Source of the DNA: Dechloromonas sp. TW-R-39-2
GTDB lineage: Bacteria; Pseudomonadota; Gammaproteobacteria; Burkholderiales; Rhodocyclaceae
Length of the DNA stretch: 64,000 nucleotides
NCBI RefSeq assembly: GCF_016864195.1
Contig: NZ_CP045202.1
Location: 620,001 to 684,000, forward strand
Direction of reading: 5' to 3'
The notes beneath the pieces are model-generated. The model was not told the origin of the DNA. It was given only the letters and a program-made list of their open reading frames with translations, and did not search any database. Each line of letters begins with the position of its first letter. Within the stretch, counting starts at the first letter, position 1. The translations under genes and the position numbers were made by a program. Shown here piece after piece: positions 43,809 through 54,620 of the stretch.

Positions 43809-46800
43809 ATGGAACCGGCAGTACCTGAGCGGCAGGGTTTGTACGACCCAGCCAACGAGCACGACGCTTGCGGCGTGGGTTTTGTAGCCCATTTCAAAGG
43901 CCAGAAAAGTCATAGCATCGTCGAGCAGGGTTTGTTGATCCTGAAAAATCTCGATCACCGCGGTGCTGTTGGTGCCGACCCCCTGCAGGGCGACGGCGCC
44001 GGCATTCTTATCCAGATTCCCGACCAGTTCTATCGCGAGGAAATGGCCAAGCAAGGCGTTGAACTTCCGCCTCTGGGCGAGTACGGCGTCGGCATGGTTT
44101 TCCTGCCGCAAGAGGCTGCTTCGCGTTACGCCTGTATCGAAGAGATCGAACGTTCTGTCATTGCCGAAGGCCAGGTTATCCTTGGCTGGCGTGATGTGCC
44201 AGTCAATCGTGACATGCCGATGTCGCCGACCGTGCGCGCCAAAGAGCCGGTGATCCGTCAGGTTTTCGTCGGCCGTGGTCCCGATGTTTTCGTGACCGAC
44301 GCCCTCGAACGCAAGCTGTACATCATCCGTCGTCGTGCTGCCAACGCCATCAAATCGTTGAAACTCAAGCACGGCCAAGAGTTTTACGTGCCGTCCTTCT
44401 CGGCTCGTACCGTGAACTACAAGGGCCTGCTGCTGGCCGACCAGGTTGGCGTTTACTATGACGACCTGCAGGACAAGCGCACTGTTTCCGCCCTGGCGCT
44501 CGTGCACCAGCGTTTTTCGACCAATACCTTCCCGACCTGGGACCTGGCTCACCCGTTCCGTTATATCGCCCACAATGGCGAAATCAATACGGTGCGCGGT
44601 AACGTCAACTGGTTCAAGGCGCGCGAACAAGCTATTTCTTCGCCGATTCTTGGCGACGACCTGAAGAAGGTCTGGCCGCTGCATTACCCGGGCCAATCGG
44701 ACTCGGCTTCGTTCGACAACGCGCTCGAACTGCTCGTCATGGGCGGCGGCTACTCGCTGGCCCAGGCTGTCATGCTGATGATCCCGGAAGCCTGGGAAAA
44801 GCACACGACGATGGACGAGAACCGTCGCGCCTTCTACGAATATCATGCTGCGATGATGGAGCCATGGGATGGCCCCGCCGCCGTGGCCTTCACCGACGGC
44901 CGCCAGATCGGCGCAACGCTCGACCGTAACGGTCTGCGTCCGGCACGTTATTTGGTTACCGACGACGACCTCGTTGTCATGGCATCCGAATCCGGCGTAC
45001 TGCCTATTCCGGAAAAGAAGATCGTCAAGAAATGGCGTCTTCAGCCGGGCAAGATGTTCCTGATCGATATGGAACAGGGCCGCATCATCGATGACCAGGA
45101 ACTGAAGAACTCCCTGGCCAACGCCAAGCCCTACCGCGAGTGGATCGACAAAATCCGCATCAAGCTCGACGAAGTCGCTGCGCCGGCTGAAGATTGTGCC
45201 GCTGCAACCGCTTCGCTGCTCGATCGCCAGCAGGCCTTCGGCTACACCCAGGAAGACATCAAGGTCATTCTGGAGCCGATGGTTCAGAACGGTGAAGAGG
45301 CAACCGGCTCGATGGGTACCGACTCGGCATTGCCGGTGTTGTCGAGCAAGAACAAGACGCTCTACACCTACTTCAAGCAGTTGTTCGCCCAGGTGACTAA
45401 CCCGCCGATCGACCCGATCCGCGAAGAGCTGGTCATGTCGCTGGTGTCCTTCGTCGGTCCGAAGCCGAACCTGCTGAACACAGCCGACATCAACCCGCCG
45501 ATCCGTCTCGAAGTTTCCCAGCCGGTCCTGACCAAGGGCGACATCGAGAAGCTGCGCCACATTGGCAAGTACACCTCGGGCAAGTTCAAGTCCTTCGAAC
45601 TGGATATCTGCTATCCGGTCGCCTGGGGCAAGGCTGGTATCGAAGCACGCCTGGCCTCTCTGGCGGCGGATGCCGAAGATGCCGTCCGTTCCGGTGCCAA
45701 TGTGCTGATTGTTTCCGATCGCAAGCTGGATGCCGAGCAGGTTGCCATTCCTGCGCTGCTCGCAACCTCGGCGATCCATCAGCACCTGGTCAAGAAGGGC
45801 CTGCGGACCAGCACTGGTCTGGTGGTCGAAACCGGTTCGGCACGCGAGACGCATCACTTCGCGCTGCTCGGCGGTTTTGGTGCCGAAGCGGTTCACCCGT
45901 ACCTGGCCCTCGAAACCATCGAGAGCTTTGCCAAGGGCGACGCCGAAAAGGCCGAGAAGTACGTCAAGAACTTCGTCAAGGCCATCGGTAAGGGTCTGTG
46001 CAAGGTTATGTCCAAGATGGGCATCTCGACCTACATGTCCTACACCGGCGCGCAGATTTTCGAAGCCATCGGTCTGCAGAAGGAATTCGTCGAGAAGTAC
46101 TTCACCGGTACGCCTTCCAACATTGAAGGTATCGGCCTGTTTGAAGTTGCCGAAGAAGCGATTCGTCTGCACGACGAAGCCTTCTCGTCCAACCCGGTTC
46201 TGGCCAGCATGCTCGACGCCGGTGGCGAATACGCCTACCGTACGCGTGGCGAAGAGCACACCTGGACGCCAGATTCGATCGCCAAGCTGCAACACGCCAC
46301 GCGTTCGGGCAAAACCGAGACCTACAAGGAATACGCCAAGCTGATCAACGATCAGACCAAGCGTCACCTGACTCTGCGCGGCCTGTTCGATTTCAAGCCG
46401 ACCGGCGCTGCCGTGCCGCTCGAAGAAGTCGAGTCCGCTAAGGAAATCGTCAAGCGCTTTGCGACTGGCGCCATGTCGCTCGGTTCGATTTCGACCGAAG
46501 CGCACACCACGCTCGCCCTGGCGATGAACCGCATTGGCGGCAAGTCGAATACCGGCGAAGGTGGTGAGGATGCCAAGCGGTTTGCACCGGTCAAGGCCGG
46601 TACGATGCTCTCCGATATCATCGGCAAGGGTCGTATCGAACGCGACATCGAGATGAAGGAAGGCGATTCGCTGCGTTCCGCCATCAAACAGGTCGCTTCG
46701 GGGCGTTTTGGTGTAACGACTGAGTATCTGGTCAATGCTGACCAGATCCAGATCAAGATGGCCCAGGGCGCCAAGCCGGGCGAAGGTGGTCAGTTGCCGG

Positions 46801-48443
46801 GTCACAAGGTTTCCGAATACATCGGTTTCCTGCGTCACTCCGTGCCGGGCGTTGGCCTGATTTCGCCGCCACCGCACCACGACATCTACTCGATCGAAGA
46901 TCTGGCACAGCTGATTCACGATCTGAAGAACGCCAATGACCGCGCTTCCATCTCGGTCAAGCTGGTTTCCGAAGTCGGTGTCGGCACGGTTGCTGCCGGT
47001 GTTGCCAAGGCCAAGGCGGATCACGTTGTGATCGCCGGTTTTGACGGTGGTACCGGTGCTTCGCCGCAATCTTCGATCAAGCACGCGGGTACGCCGTGGG
47101 AACTCGGCCTGGCCGAAACCCAGCAGACCCTGGTGTTGAACCGCCTGCGTTCGCGCATTCGTGTTCAAGTCGATGGTCAGCTCAAGACTGGTCGCGATGT
47201 GGTCGTCGGTGCGCTGCTCGGCGCTGACGAGTTTGGTTTTGCGACCGCTCCGCTGGTTGTCGAAGGTTGCGTCATGATGCGCAAATGCCATCTGAACACC
47301 TGCCCGGTCGGCGTTGCCACCCAGGACCCGGAACTGCGCAAGCGCTTTACCGGTCAGCCGGAACACGTCGTGAACTACTTCTTCTTCATCGCTGAGGAAG
47401 TGCGCGAAATCATGGCCCAGCTGGGTATCCGCAAGTTTGACGACCTCGTTGGCCGTGCCGATTTGCTGGACATGCGCAGTGGTATCGAGCACTGGAAGGC
47501 CAAGGGTCTCGATTTCACCAAGGTCTTCTTCCAGCCTGCCGTGCCGGCCGATGTGCCGCGCCGTCACACCGAAGTTCAGGACCATGGTCTCGACAAGGCG
47601 CTCGATCACCAGCTGATCGAACAAGCCAAGCCGGCACTCGAAAAGGGCCAGAAGGTCCAGATCGAAACGAAGATCATCAACGTCAATCGCACCTGCGGCA
47701 CCATGCTGTCGGGCGAAGTTGCCCGCCGTTACGGTAATGCCGGCCTGCCGGACGATACCATCCACGTCAAACTGACCGGTACGGCTGGTCAGGCCTTTGG
47801 TGCCTTCCTGGCCCGTGGCGTGACGCTGGAACTGACTGGCGAAGGCAATGACTACGTTGGCAAGGGCTTGTCGGGTGGTCGCATCATCATCAAGCCGAGC
47901 CCGGATTTCCGTGGCAATACCCAGGAAAACATCATTGTCGGCAACACCGTCATGTACGGTGCGACCGATGGTGAAGCCTATCTGGCCGGCGTCGGTGGCG
48001 AACGTTTCTGTGTCCGCAATTCCGGTGGTACGGCTGTGGTCGAAGGTGTTGGCGACCACGGTTGCGAATACATGACTGGCGGTACGGTCGTTGTTCTCGG
48101 CCAGACCGGTCGCAACTTTGCCGCAGGCATGTCGGGTGGTATCGCCTATGTGCTCGACGAGGATGGCAGCTTCAAGCAGCGCGCCAATCTGGCCCAGGTT
48201 GCACTTGAGAAGGTTTTGCCGGCCAGCCGTCAGGCTGCTGGTGAGCCGCTCCATCTGGGTCTGGCTGACGAAACGCTGCTCAAGGAACTGATCACCCGCC
48301 ACGCCGAATTTGCTGGCAGTGAGACAGCCAAGGCCATTCTGGCTAACTGGGATGCCTACCGCGAGAAGTTCGTCAAAGTTTATCCGCACGAATACAAGCG
48401 CGCCCTCACCGAGATGGCCGCTGCACAGAAGGAGGCCGCATAA
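43809..48443 (+). CDS. gltB: Glutamate synthase (NADPH) large subunit
   Basis: A 1544-residue iron-sulfur flavoprotein that makes glutamate from glutamine and 2-oxoglutarate. A ~20-residue propeptide is followed by the catalytic N-terminal Cys21 ([14 protein letters not shown]) of the glutaminase domain, a central domain, the FMN-binding synthase domain ([28 protein letters not shown]), the 3Fe-4S cysteines 1154, 1160 and 1165 ([15 protein letters not shown]) and the C-terminal beta-helix with repeated Gly-rich turns. The ATG at 43809 has AAGGA 9 bases upstream; upstream ATGs would add residues before the propeptide. Overlaps gltD. Confidence 0.96.
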   Translation: MEPAVPERQGLYDPANEHDACGVGFVAHFKGQKSHSIVEQGLLILKNLDHRGAVGADPLQGDGAGILIQIPDQFYREEMAKQGVELPPLGEYGVGMVFLPQEAASRYACIEEIERSVIAEGQVILGWRDVPVNRDMPMSPTVRAKEPVIRQVFVGRGPDVFVTDALERKLYIIRRRAANAIKSLKLKHGQEFYVPSFSARTVNYKGLLLADQVGVYYDDLQDKRTVSALALVHQRFSTNTFPTWDLAHPFRYIAHNGEINTVRGNVNWFKAREQAISSPILGDDLKKVWPLHYPGQSDSASFDNALELLVMGGGYSLAQAVMLMIPEAWEKHTTMDENRRAFYEYHAAMMEPWDGPAAVAFTDGRQIGATLDRNGLRPARYLVTDDDLVVMASESGVLPIPEKKIVKKWRLQPGKMFLIDMEQGRIIDDQELKNSLANAKPYREWIDKIRIKLDEVAAPAEDCAAATASLLDRQQAFGYTQEDIKVILEPMVQNGEEATGSMGTDSALPVLSSKNKTLYTYFKQLFAQVTNPPIDPIREELVMSLVSFVGPKPNLLNTADINPPIRLEVSQPVLTKGDIEKLRHIGKYTSGKFKSFELDICYPVAWGKAGIEARLASLAADAEDAVRSGANVLIVSDRKLDAEQVAIPALLATSAIHQHLVKKGLRTSTGLVVETGSARETHHFALLGGFGAEAVHPYLALETIESFAKGDAEKAEKYVKNFVKAIGKGLCKVMSKMGISTYMSYTGAQIFEAIGLQKEFVEKYFTGTPSNIEGIGLFEVAEEAIRLHDEAFSSNPVLASMLDAGGEYAYRTRGEEHTWTPDSIAKLQHATRSGKTETYKEYAKLINDQTKRHLTLRGLFDFKPTGAAVPLEEVESAKEIVKRFATGAMSLGSISTEAHTTLALAMNRIGGKSNTGEGGEDAKRFAPVKAGTMLSDIIGKGRIERDIEMKEGDSLRSAIKQVASGRFGVTTEYLVNADQIQIKMAQGAKPGEGGQLPGHKVSEYIGFLRHSVPGVGLISPPPHHDIYSIEDLAQLIHDLKNANDRASISVKLVSEVGVGTVAAGVAKAKADHVVIAGFDGGTGASPQSSIKHAGTPWELGLAETQQTLVLNRLRSRIRVQVDGQLKTGRDVVVGALLGADEFGFATAPLVVEGCVMMRKCHLNTCPVGVATQDPELRKRFTGQPEHVVNYFFFIAEEVREIMAQLGIRKFDDLVGRADLLDMRSGIEHWKAKGLDFTKVFFQPAVPADVPRRHTEVQDHGLDKALDHQLIEQAKPALEKGQKVQIETKIINVNRTCGTMLSGEVARRYGNAGLPDDTIHVKLTGTAGQAFGAFLARGVTLELTGEGNDYVGKGLSGGRIIIKPSPDFRGNTQENIIVGNTVMYGATDGEAYLAGVGGERFCVRNSGGTAVVEGVGDHGCEYMTGGTVVVLGQTGRNFAAGMSGGIAYVLDEDGSFKQRANLAQVALEKVLPASRQAAGEPLHLGLADETLLKELITRHAEFAGSETAKAILANWDAYREKFVKVYPHEYKRALTEMAAAQKEAA

Positions 48444-49909
48444 TGGGCAAGCCGACTGGTTTCATGGAGTTCGAGCGTCTTTCCGAGTCTTACGACCCGG
48501 TTGAGCACCGTTTGAAGCATTACAAGGAGTTTGTGCATACCCTCAACGATGAGGATGCCAAGACTCAGGGCGCGCGCTGCATGGATTGCGGCATTCCGTT
48601 CTGCAACAACGGTTGCCCGGTGAACAACATCATTCCGGACTGGAATGATCTGGTTTTCCGTGGTAACTGGAAGCAGGCGCTGGAAGTGCTTCACTCCACC
48701 AACAATTTCCCGGACTTTACCGGCCGCATCTGCCCGGCTCCTTGCGAGGCTGCCTGTACGCTGGGTATCAACGCGGCGCCGGTGGGTATCAAGTCGATCG
48801 AGCATTTCATCATCGACAAAGGCTGGGAATCTGGTTGGGTTGTGCCGCAGCCGGCCAAGTCCAAAACGGGCAAGAAGATCGCCATCGTTGGTTCCGGGCC
48901 GGCCGGTATGGCTGCCGCCCAGCAACTGGCGCGCGTCGGTCACGACGTGACGGTGTTCGAGAAGAGCGACCGTATCGGTGGTCTGCTTGGCTATGGCATC
49001 CCCGACTTCAAGTTGGAAAAAACGGTGATCGATCGCCGGGTTGCCCAGATGGAAGCCGAAGGCGTTACGTTCAAGACCAAGGTGGTGATCGGTTCGAAGG
49101 ATGTGCCGGCCGGGATCAACAACGATGCCAAGGAATTTGTCTCTGCCGAGCAGTTGACCGCAGCATTTGATGCCGTGATCCTGGCTGCCGGTTCCGAGGT
49201 TCCGCGTGATCTGCCGGTGCCGGGTCGTGAGCTGAAAGGTATCTACGCTGCGCTTGAGTTCCTGATTCCGCAGAACAAGGAAGTCCAGCAGGGCAAGGCT
49301 AATCCGATCAACGTCAAGGGCAAGCACGTCATCGTCATCGGTGGCGGCGATACTGGTTCTGATTGCGTCGGTACCTCGAATCGCCATGGTGCTGCTTTGG
49401 TGACCCAGTTCGAACTGATGCCGATGCCGCCGGAGCAGGAAAACAAGGCGCTGACCTGGCCGTACTGGCCGTACAAGCTGCGCACTTCTTCCTCGCACGA
49501 CGAAGGTTGTACGCGCGATTTCGCCGTGGCCACCAAGGGCTTCGTCGATGATGGCAAGGGTAACGTCAAGGCACTGAAGGCTGTTCGCCTTGAGTGGACG
49601 GATGGCAAGATGTCCGAGGTGGCTGGTTCGGAATTCGAACTGCCTTGCGATAACGCCTTCCTCGCCATGGGCTTTACCAATCCGGTCGGTGGTCTGCTCG
49701 AAGCCTTTGGCGTCGACAAGGACAACCGCGGCAATGCCAAGGCAACGACGGATGGCGAAGGCTGCTATGCAACCAACGTCGCCAAGGTCTTCGCTGCCGG
49801 TGACGTGCGTCGTGGTCAGTCGCTGGTCGTCTGGGCGATCCGCGAAGGTCGCCAGGCGGCACGTGAAGTCGACGCATTCCTGATGGGTTCGACGACCCTG
49901 CCACGCTAA
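48443..49909 (+). CDS. gltD: Glutamate synthase (NADPH) small subunit
   Basis: A 488-residue subunit that passes electrons from NADPH to GltB. N-terminal 4Fe-4S cysteines 46, 49, 54 and 58 ([13 protein letters not shown]), [12 protein letters not shown] for the second cluster, the FAD site [35 protein letters not shown], the NADPH site [16 protein letters not shown] and the C-terminal [36 protein letters not shown] lies 7 bases upstream. Ends in a terminator. Confidence 0.96.
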   Translation: MGKPTGFMEFERLSESYDPVEHRLKHYKEFVHTLNDEDAKTQGARCMDCGIPFCNNGCPVNNIIPDWNDLVFRGNWKQALEVLHSTNNFPDFTGRICPAPCEAACTLGINAAPVGIKSIEHFIIDKGWESGWVVPQPAKSKTGKKIAIVGSGPAGMAAAQQLARVGHDVTVFEKSDRIGGLLGYGIPDFKLEKTVIDRRVAQMEAEGVTFKTKVVIGSKDVPAGINNDAKEFVSAEQLTAAFDAVILAAGSEVPRDLPVPGRELKGIYAALEFLIPQNKEVQQGKANPINVKGKHVIVIGGGDTGSDCVGTSNRHGAALVTQFELMPMPPEQENKALTWPYWPYKLRTSSSHDEGCTRDFAVATKGFVDDGKGNVKALKAVRLEWTDGKMSEVAGSEFELPCDNAFLAMGFTNPVGGLLEAFGVDKDNRGNAKATTDGEGCYATNVAKVFAAGDVRRGQSLVVWAIREGRQAAREVDAFLMGSTTLPR

Positions 49910-49925
49910 GCGCTTCAGGCAATAC

Positions 49926-49965
49926 AAAAAGCCCCGCGGATCTTCCCGATCCCGGGGCTTTTTTA
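49926..49965 (+). terminator. Terminator of gltBD
   Basis: AAAAAGCCCCG (49926-49936) pairs with CGGGGCTTTTT across a 16-base loop; T run TTTTTT follows. Confidence 0.85.
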
Positions 49966-50045
49966 TCGCCTCAAAATAGTGCTCTTTCTTCGACAGCGTC
50001 GGACAATCGTGTAAAAATGCGAAATAGACCAATAAGGGGATGAGC

Positions 50046-50780
50046 ATGTCGTCTGAATTGCAGCCAGCACTGCTGGTAACAATGCCTGGGGGGGCACTGG
50101 ACGGGCATATGCTGCTCATTCTGGCAATCATGATTCTGGCCGGTGCCTTGGGCGGGCTGGCCAATGCCTTCATGGTTGACCGGCACGTAGAGCCGAACCG
50201 GCGAGAGTGGCTCAAATACTCCATTTTGGGCATTGTGGCCGCGTTGACCGTGCCATTGTTCCTGAACATGATTTCCAGCACCTTGCTCGAAGGTGCGCGG
50301 ACCAAACCCGTCGATTTCTTCGCTTTTGCCGGTTTTTGCCTGATTTATGTCGTCGCCTCACGGCGTGTTGTCGATAACGTGGCACAACGGCTGAGTGGGC
50401 AACTCGAGCAGGTGAAACGCGAAGTCGGCCAGCTCAAGCAGCAAAAGCAGGCCGAGCCTGCCGTGATGCCGGTTCGTGAGGAGCCGGCTCCGCTCCCCGA
50501 GGTCAAGCTTGAGCCGCGAGAAGTCCTGTCGTACAACGACGTTGAAATACTTCGGGCTTTGGCCGAAGAAAGTTTTGTCTATGGCAATCTGGCTGCAATT
50601 TGCGAGCGTACCGGGCTGGCCCGTGATTTTGTCAGCCAGCGTTTGACCGTCATGAAAACCATGGGTGTCATTGAAACCCGGATCAATGACAAGAATGTTC
50701 TGCACTGGGGTGTTTCGTCGCGTGGCAAGGCCGTGCTGGGCGATATCCTGAACGGGCAGGATGAAAAGAAAACGGCATGA
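50046..50780 (+). CDS. Membrane protein with C-terminal winged helix (YLATT-like)
   Basis: A 244-residue protein with membrane helices at ~20-42 (MLLILAIMILAGALGGLANAFMV), ~58-80 (YSILGIVAALTVPLFLNMIS) and ~92-106 (FFAFAGFCLIYVVAS), the pattern of the three-helix YLATT-type domain found with YEATS-like sensors. Then a coiled coil (VAQRLSGQLEQVKREVGQLKQQKQ), a Pro-rich linker, and a winged-helix-like domain (EILRALAEESFVYGNLAAICERTGLARDFVSQRLTVMKTMGVIETR). The second ATG (50046) is chosen since AAGGGG then sits 6 bases upstream. Possibly a membrane-bound regulator; function unknown. Confidence 0.75.
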   Translation: MSSELQPALLVTMPGGALDGHMLLILAIMILAGALGGLANAFMVDRHVEPNRREWLKYSILGIVAALTVPLFLNMISSTLLEGARTKPVDFFAFAGFCLIYVVASRRVVDNVAQRLSGQLEQVKREVGQLKQQKQAEPAVMPVREEPAPLPEVKLEPREVLSYNDVEILRALAEESFVYGNLAAICERTGLARDFVSQRLTVMKTMGVIETRINDKNVLHWGVSSRGKAVLGDILNGQDEKKTA

Positions 50781-50819
50781 ACCACACCCGCTTCGCCGGG
50801 TTTATCCTTTGAATACACT

Positions 50820-52178
50820 ATGAACATCGTCATTCTCGCTGCCGGCCAAGGCAAGCGCATGCATTCCAATCTTCCCAAGGTGCTGCATCCGGTGGCCGGC
50901 AAGGCCCTCGCCCAGCACGTCATTGATACCGCCCGCAGTTTGTCGCCGAGCAAGTTGGTGGTGATCTACGGTCATGGTGGCGATGTGGTGCGGTCTACCC
51001 TTGCCGCAGACGATATTTCCTGGGCGCTTCAGGAGCCGCAACTCGGAACAGGGCACGCTGTGATGCAGGCGGTTCCAGCGTTGGGCGATAGCGGCCAGAC
51101 ACTGGTTCTTTATGGCGACGTGCCGCTGACCCAGGCATCCACCCTGAAACGCTTGCTCCAGGCCGGCAAGGATGGCCTGGCGATCCTGACCGTCGAGCTT
51201 GAGAACTCGACGGGTTACGGGCGTATCGTCCGCGATGCTGCCGGCAAGGTTCTGCGGATTGTCGAGGAGAAGGATGCGACAGCGGCCGAAAAAACCATAC
51301 ATGAAGTGAATACCGGCATCATGTCGATTCCGTCGGCCCGCCTGGCTGAATGGCTGAGCAAACTGTCGAACAGCAATGCGCAAGGCGAGTATTACCTGAC
51401 AGACATCGTGGCGCTGGCCGTTGCCGAAGGCGTGCCGGTGCACACCGCCCAGCCCGATGGCGAATGGGAAGTGCTGGGGGTGAACAGCAAGGTTCAACTG
51501 GCCGAACTGGAACGCGTGCATCAACGCAATATCGCCGATGCCATGCTGGTCGGCGGCGTGCGTCTGGCCGACCCGAATCGTATCGATGTACGGGGCGAGC
51601 TGGCTTACGGGCGCGATGTTTCAATCGATGTCGGTTGTGTTTTCGAGGGCCGGGTCGAATTGGCCGATGCGGTCGAAGTCGGGCCGTACTGTGTGCTGAA
51701 AAACGTCAAGGTCGGGGCGGGGACGCGCATTGCCGCTTTCTGTCATTTCGAGGACGCGGTGATCGGTCCGGATGGCATCCTTGGCCCTTATGCCCGCTTG
51801 CGTCCTGGTACCGAATTGGGGCCGGAAGTGCATGTCGGCAATTTCGTCGAAATCAAGAAAAGCACGCTCGGTGCGCAATCCAAGGCCAATCACCTGGCCT
51901 ATATCGGTGATGCCGAAATCGGTCAGCGGGTCAATGTCGGTGCCGGCACGATTACCTGCAATTACGACGGTGCCAACAAGTTCAAGACGATTATCGAGGA
52001 CGATGCGTTCATCGGCTCGGACAGCCAGCTGGTCGCGCCGGTGACGGTCGGGCGCGGGGCGACACTGGGTGCCGGTACGACCCTGACCAAAAATGCCCCG
52101 CCGGACTCGTTGACCGTGTCACGCGCCAAGCAAGTGACCTTGACCGGCTGGGTTCGTCCGCAAAAGGTGAAGAAATAA
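50820..52178 (+). CDS. glmU: Bifunctional UDP-GlcNAc pyrophosphorylase/GlcN-1-P acetyltransferase
   Basis: A 452-residue cytoplasmic enzyme for the last two steps to UDP-GlcNAc. Uridyltransferase domain: [44 protein letters not shown]. From ~250 a left-handed beta-helix with hexapeptide repeats carries the acetyltransferase site ([42 protein letters not shown]). Normal length. It overlaps the next small gene by one base. Confidence 0.96.
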   Translation: MNIVILAAGQGKRMHSNLPKVLHPVAGKALAQHVIDTARSLSPSKLVVIYGHGGDVVRSTLAADDISWALQEPQLGTGHAVMQAVPALGDSGQTLVLYGDVPLTQASTLKRLLQAGKDGLAILTVELENSTGYGRIVRDAAGKVLRIVEEKDATAAEKTIHEVNTGIMSIPSARLAEWLSKLSNSNAQGEYYLTDIVALAVAEGVPVHTAQPDGEWEVLGVNSKVQLAELERVHQRNIADAMLVGGVRLADPNRIDVRGELAYGRDVSIDVGCVFEGRVELADAVEVGPYCVLKNVKVGAGTRIAAFCHFEDAVIGPDGILGPYARLRPGTELGPEVHVGNFVEIKKSTLGAQSKANHLAYIGDAEIGQRVNVGAGTITCNYDGANKFKTIIEDDAFIGSDSQLVAPVTVGRGATLGAGTTLTKNAPPDSLTVSRAKQVTLTGWVRPQKVKK

Positions 52179-52483
52179 TGGATTTCTGGTTTACCGCCTT
52201 CGTTTTTGCGGTCGCCATTCTGGTTGCTGTCGGTGGCTCGCTGCTTCTGGTGGGTTATGTCGGAACCTTGCCGGCTTCCTTTGCCTTTGGCTGGCAACGC
52301 TGGGTGCCGACCTTGGCCCTGCCCGTGATCGGGCCGCTCTGGTTTTCAGCAACTCACTGGCAGGACTTTTCGCGCCCGGGCAAGCAGTTGATTGCCGGGG
52401 TGGTGTTGATTGTCGCGGCTGTTGCGCTGCTTTACGGCTTCGGGCCGCATTTTGTTGATCGTTTGGCAGCGGGTGTGAAATGA
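52178..52483 (+). CDS. Small inner-membrane protein, unknown
   Basis: A 101-residue protein with three hydrophobic helices (FWFTAFVFAVAILVAVGGSLLLVGYVG; WVPTLALPVIGPLWFSATHW; LIAGVVLIVAAVALLYGFGPHFV). ATG shares its A with the glmU stop, so it is cotranscribed with glmU. No family recognised. Confidence 0.75.
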   Translation: MDFWFTAFVFAVAILVAVGGSLLLVGYVGTLPASFAFGWQRWVPTLALPVIGPLWFSATHWQDFSRPGKQLIAGVVLIVAAVALLYGFGPHFVDRLAAGVK

Positions 52484-52520
52484 ACACCCGCTGAATTCTG
52501 CAAAGCTCAGGGAGAATAAG

Positions 52521-54572
52521 ATGTCCAAGTACACTACCGAGGCCATTCGTTCCGTTGCTCTGGTTGGTCATGGCGCTGTCGGCAAGACCACACTGGCCGA
52601 AGCTTTACTCCACGCGGCAGGGGCCATTCCCTCCCGCGGCAGCATCGAAAAAGGCAGTACTGTCTGCGATTTCGATAGCCAGGAGAAGGAAACCGGGCAC
52701 TCCCTGAATTCAGCCATCATCAACTTTGGCTACGAAGACACCCATCTTCACCTGATCGACACGCCGGGCTACCCAGATTTCTCCGGTCAGTCGATTGCCG
52801 CACTGGCGGGGGTCGATAGTGCGCTGATCGTGATCAATGCCCAGACCGGCATCGAGCTGATGACCGAGCGCATGATGGCGCTGGCAGCCGAGCGCAAGTT
52901 ATGCCGGATGATCGTGATCAACAAGATCGATGCCGACAATCTCGATTTGCCGGCTCTGGTCGCTGATATTCGTGAACGCTTCGGCAAGCAGTGCATGCTG
53001 CTGGATTTGCCGTCGCACGGCGCGGCCGATGTCGTCGAGGTACTTGAGGGGACGGCCGGGGAGGTTGATTTCGAGTCGGTCGCCGCCGTTCATCGTGCCT
53101 TGATCGACCAGATTGTCGAAGAAGACGAGAGCCTGCTTGCCCAGTACCTCGAGGATGGTGCCGATCCCGACCTGGCGGCCTTGCACGCGCCATTCGAGAA
53201 GGCTTTGCGTGAAGGCCATCTGATTCCGATTTTGTTTACCTCGGCCAAAACGGGGGCCGGCATCAAGGCCTTGCTGCATGTGCTGGCTTCGCTGGCGCCC
53301 AATCCGGCGGAAGGCAATCCGCCGCCGTTCTACAAGGGGCTGCCGGGTGATCAGCGTGAGTCGTTCCAGGCTGTGCCGGACCCGGACAAGCATGTGCTGG
53401 CCCATGTTTTCAAAGTCGTTGCCGATCCTTACATGGGCAAGATCGGTATTTTCCGCGTGCACCAGGGAACGATCCGCAAGGATGCCCAGCTCTTTGTCGG
53501 TGACAGCAAGCGGCCATTCAAGGTGGCCCACCTGTACCAACTTCAGGGCAAGGATGTGCTTGAAGTCGATCAACTGCTGCCTGGTGACATCGGGGCGATT
53601 GCCAAGGTTGAGGAAGTGGATTTCGACGCCGTGCTGCACGATTCGCATGATGAAGATCACATCCACCTTGTTCCGCTGGAGTTCCCGAAGCCGATGGTCG
53701 GGCTGGCGGTCGAGACAAAGAAGAAGGGCGATGAACAGCGCTTGTTCGATATTCTCGGCAAGCTGGCGATGGAAGATCCGACTTTCCTGATCGAGCGCCA
53801 TCCGACCAGCAATGAAACCGTGATTCGCGGCCTGGGCGAGATTCATCTCAAGGCCAAGCTGGAGAAGATGGCCAGCCAGTACAAGCTCGATGTCGATACC
53901 AAGCCGCCGCGCATTCCCTACCGTGAAACGATTACCGGCCCGGCCGAGGGGATTCATCGCCACAAGAAGCAAAGCGGCGGTGCCGGCCAGTTCGGTGAAG
54001 TCCATCTGCGGATCGAGCCGAAAGGGCGTGGTGAAGGTTTTGAATTTGTTGATGCCGTCAAAGGCGGCGTCATTCCCGGTGTGTTCATGGCGGCGGTTGA
54101 AAAAGGGGTGCGTCAGGGCCTGGCCGGCGGTGTTGTTGCCGGTTACGCGGTCGACGACTTGAAAGTCACCGTTTTCGACGGGAAAACCCATGCGGTCGAT
54201 GGCAAGGAAGTGGCTTTCGTGACGGCGGGCCGCAAGGCGGTCGTCGAGGCCATCCGGGCCGCCAGACCGATTGTTCTCGAACCGATCGTCAACATTGAAA
54301 TCATGGTCCCCGAATCGGCCATTGGCGATCTGAGCGGCGATCTGGCCGGACGGCGTGGCCACATTACCGGTACTGACGGGCGTGGCCGCGGCATGGCTGC
54401 CATTTCCGGCGAGGTGCCGCTGGCCGAACTGAACGACTACCAGTCGCGTCTCAAGTCGCTGACCGGCGGCCAGGGCAGTTATCGCATCGAGTTTGCCCGT
54501 TACTCGGCTGTGCCGGCCAATGTGCAGCAGCAACTGGCCAGCAAATTCCAGTTGCACGACGAAGACGACTGA
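52521..54572 (+). CDS. Elongation factor G-like GTPase
   Basis: A 683-residue EF-G paralogue. GTPase motifs: G1 GHGAVGKTT (16-24), G3 DTPGYPDF (80-87), G4 NKIDAD (134-139). Domain II follows at ~275-380, then domains III-V with RGLGEIHLKAKLEK, PRIPYRETITGPAEG, QSGGAGQFGEVHLRIEP and the C-terminal GRGRGMAAISGEVPLAELNDYQSRLKSLTGGQGSY. Shorter than canonical EF-G (~700), and not beside rpsL/rpsG/tuf, so it is probably the second, EF-G2-like protein rather than the essential translocase. Its role is not well settled. AGGGAG precedes the ATG; a terminator follows. Confidence 0.9.
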   Translation: MSKYTTEAIRSVALVGHGAVGKTTLAEALLHAAGAIPSRGSIEKGSTVCDFDSQEKETGHSLNSAIINFGYEDTHLHLIDTPGYPDFSGQSIAALAGVDSALIVINAQTGIELMTERMMALAAERKLCRMIVINKIDADNLDLPALVADIRERFGKQCMLLDLPSHGAADVVEVLEGTAGEVDFESVAAVHRALIDQIVEEDESLLAQYLEDGADPDLAALHAPFEKALREGHLIPILFTSAKTGAGIKALLHVLASLAPNPAEGNPPPFYKGLPGDQRESFQAVPDPDKHVLAHVFKVVADPYMGKIGIFRVHQGTIRKDAQLFVGDSKRPFKVAHLYQLQGKDVLEVDQLLPGDIGAIAKVEEVDFDAVLHDSHDEDHIHLVPLEFPKPMVGLAVETKKKGDEQRLFDILGKLAMEDPTFLIERHPTSNETVIRGLGEIHLKAKLEKMASQYKLDVDTKPPRIPYRETITGPAEGIHRHKKQSGGAGQFGEVHLRIEPKGRGEGFEFVDAVKGGVIPGVFMAAVEKGVRQGLAGGVVAGYAVDDLKVTVFDGKTHAVDGKEVAFVTAGRKAVVEAIRAARPIVLEPIVNIEIMVPESAIGDLSGDLAGRRGHITGTDGRGRGMAAISGEVPLAELNDYQSRLKSLTGGQGSYRIEFARYSAVPANVQQQLASKFQLHDEDD

Positions 54573-54582
54573 AACAGCAAGA

Positions 54583-54607
54583 GGGCAGCCGGAGGGTTGC
54601 CCTTTTT
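54583..54607 (+). terminator. Terminator after the EF-G-like gene
   Basis: GGGCAGCC (54583-54590) pairs with GGTTGCCC (54595-54602, one G-U pair), then five T. Confidence 0.75.
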
Positions 54608-54620
54608 CCGTGGAGGCAGC

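Noticed and set aside
43788..48389. Open frame of over 1500 codons antisense to gltB
   Set aside because: It is the mirror of a canonical gltB with GC-rich codon bias; its product has no domain pattern and no ribosome site. The same applies to long antisense frames opposite gltD (48380-50305), the EF-G-like gene (52899-55682) and ahcY (12583-14340).
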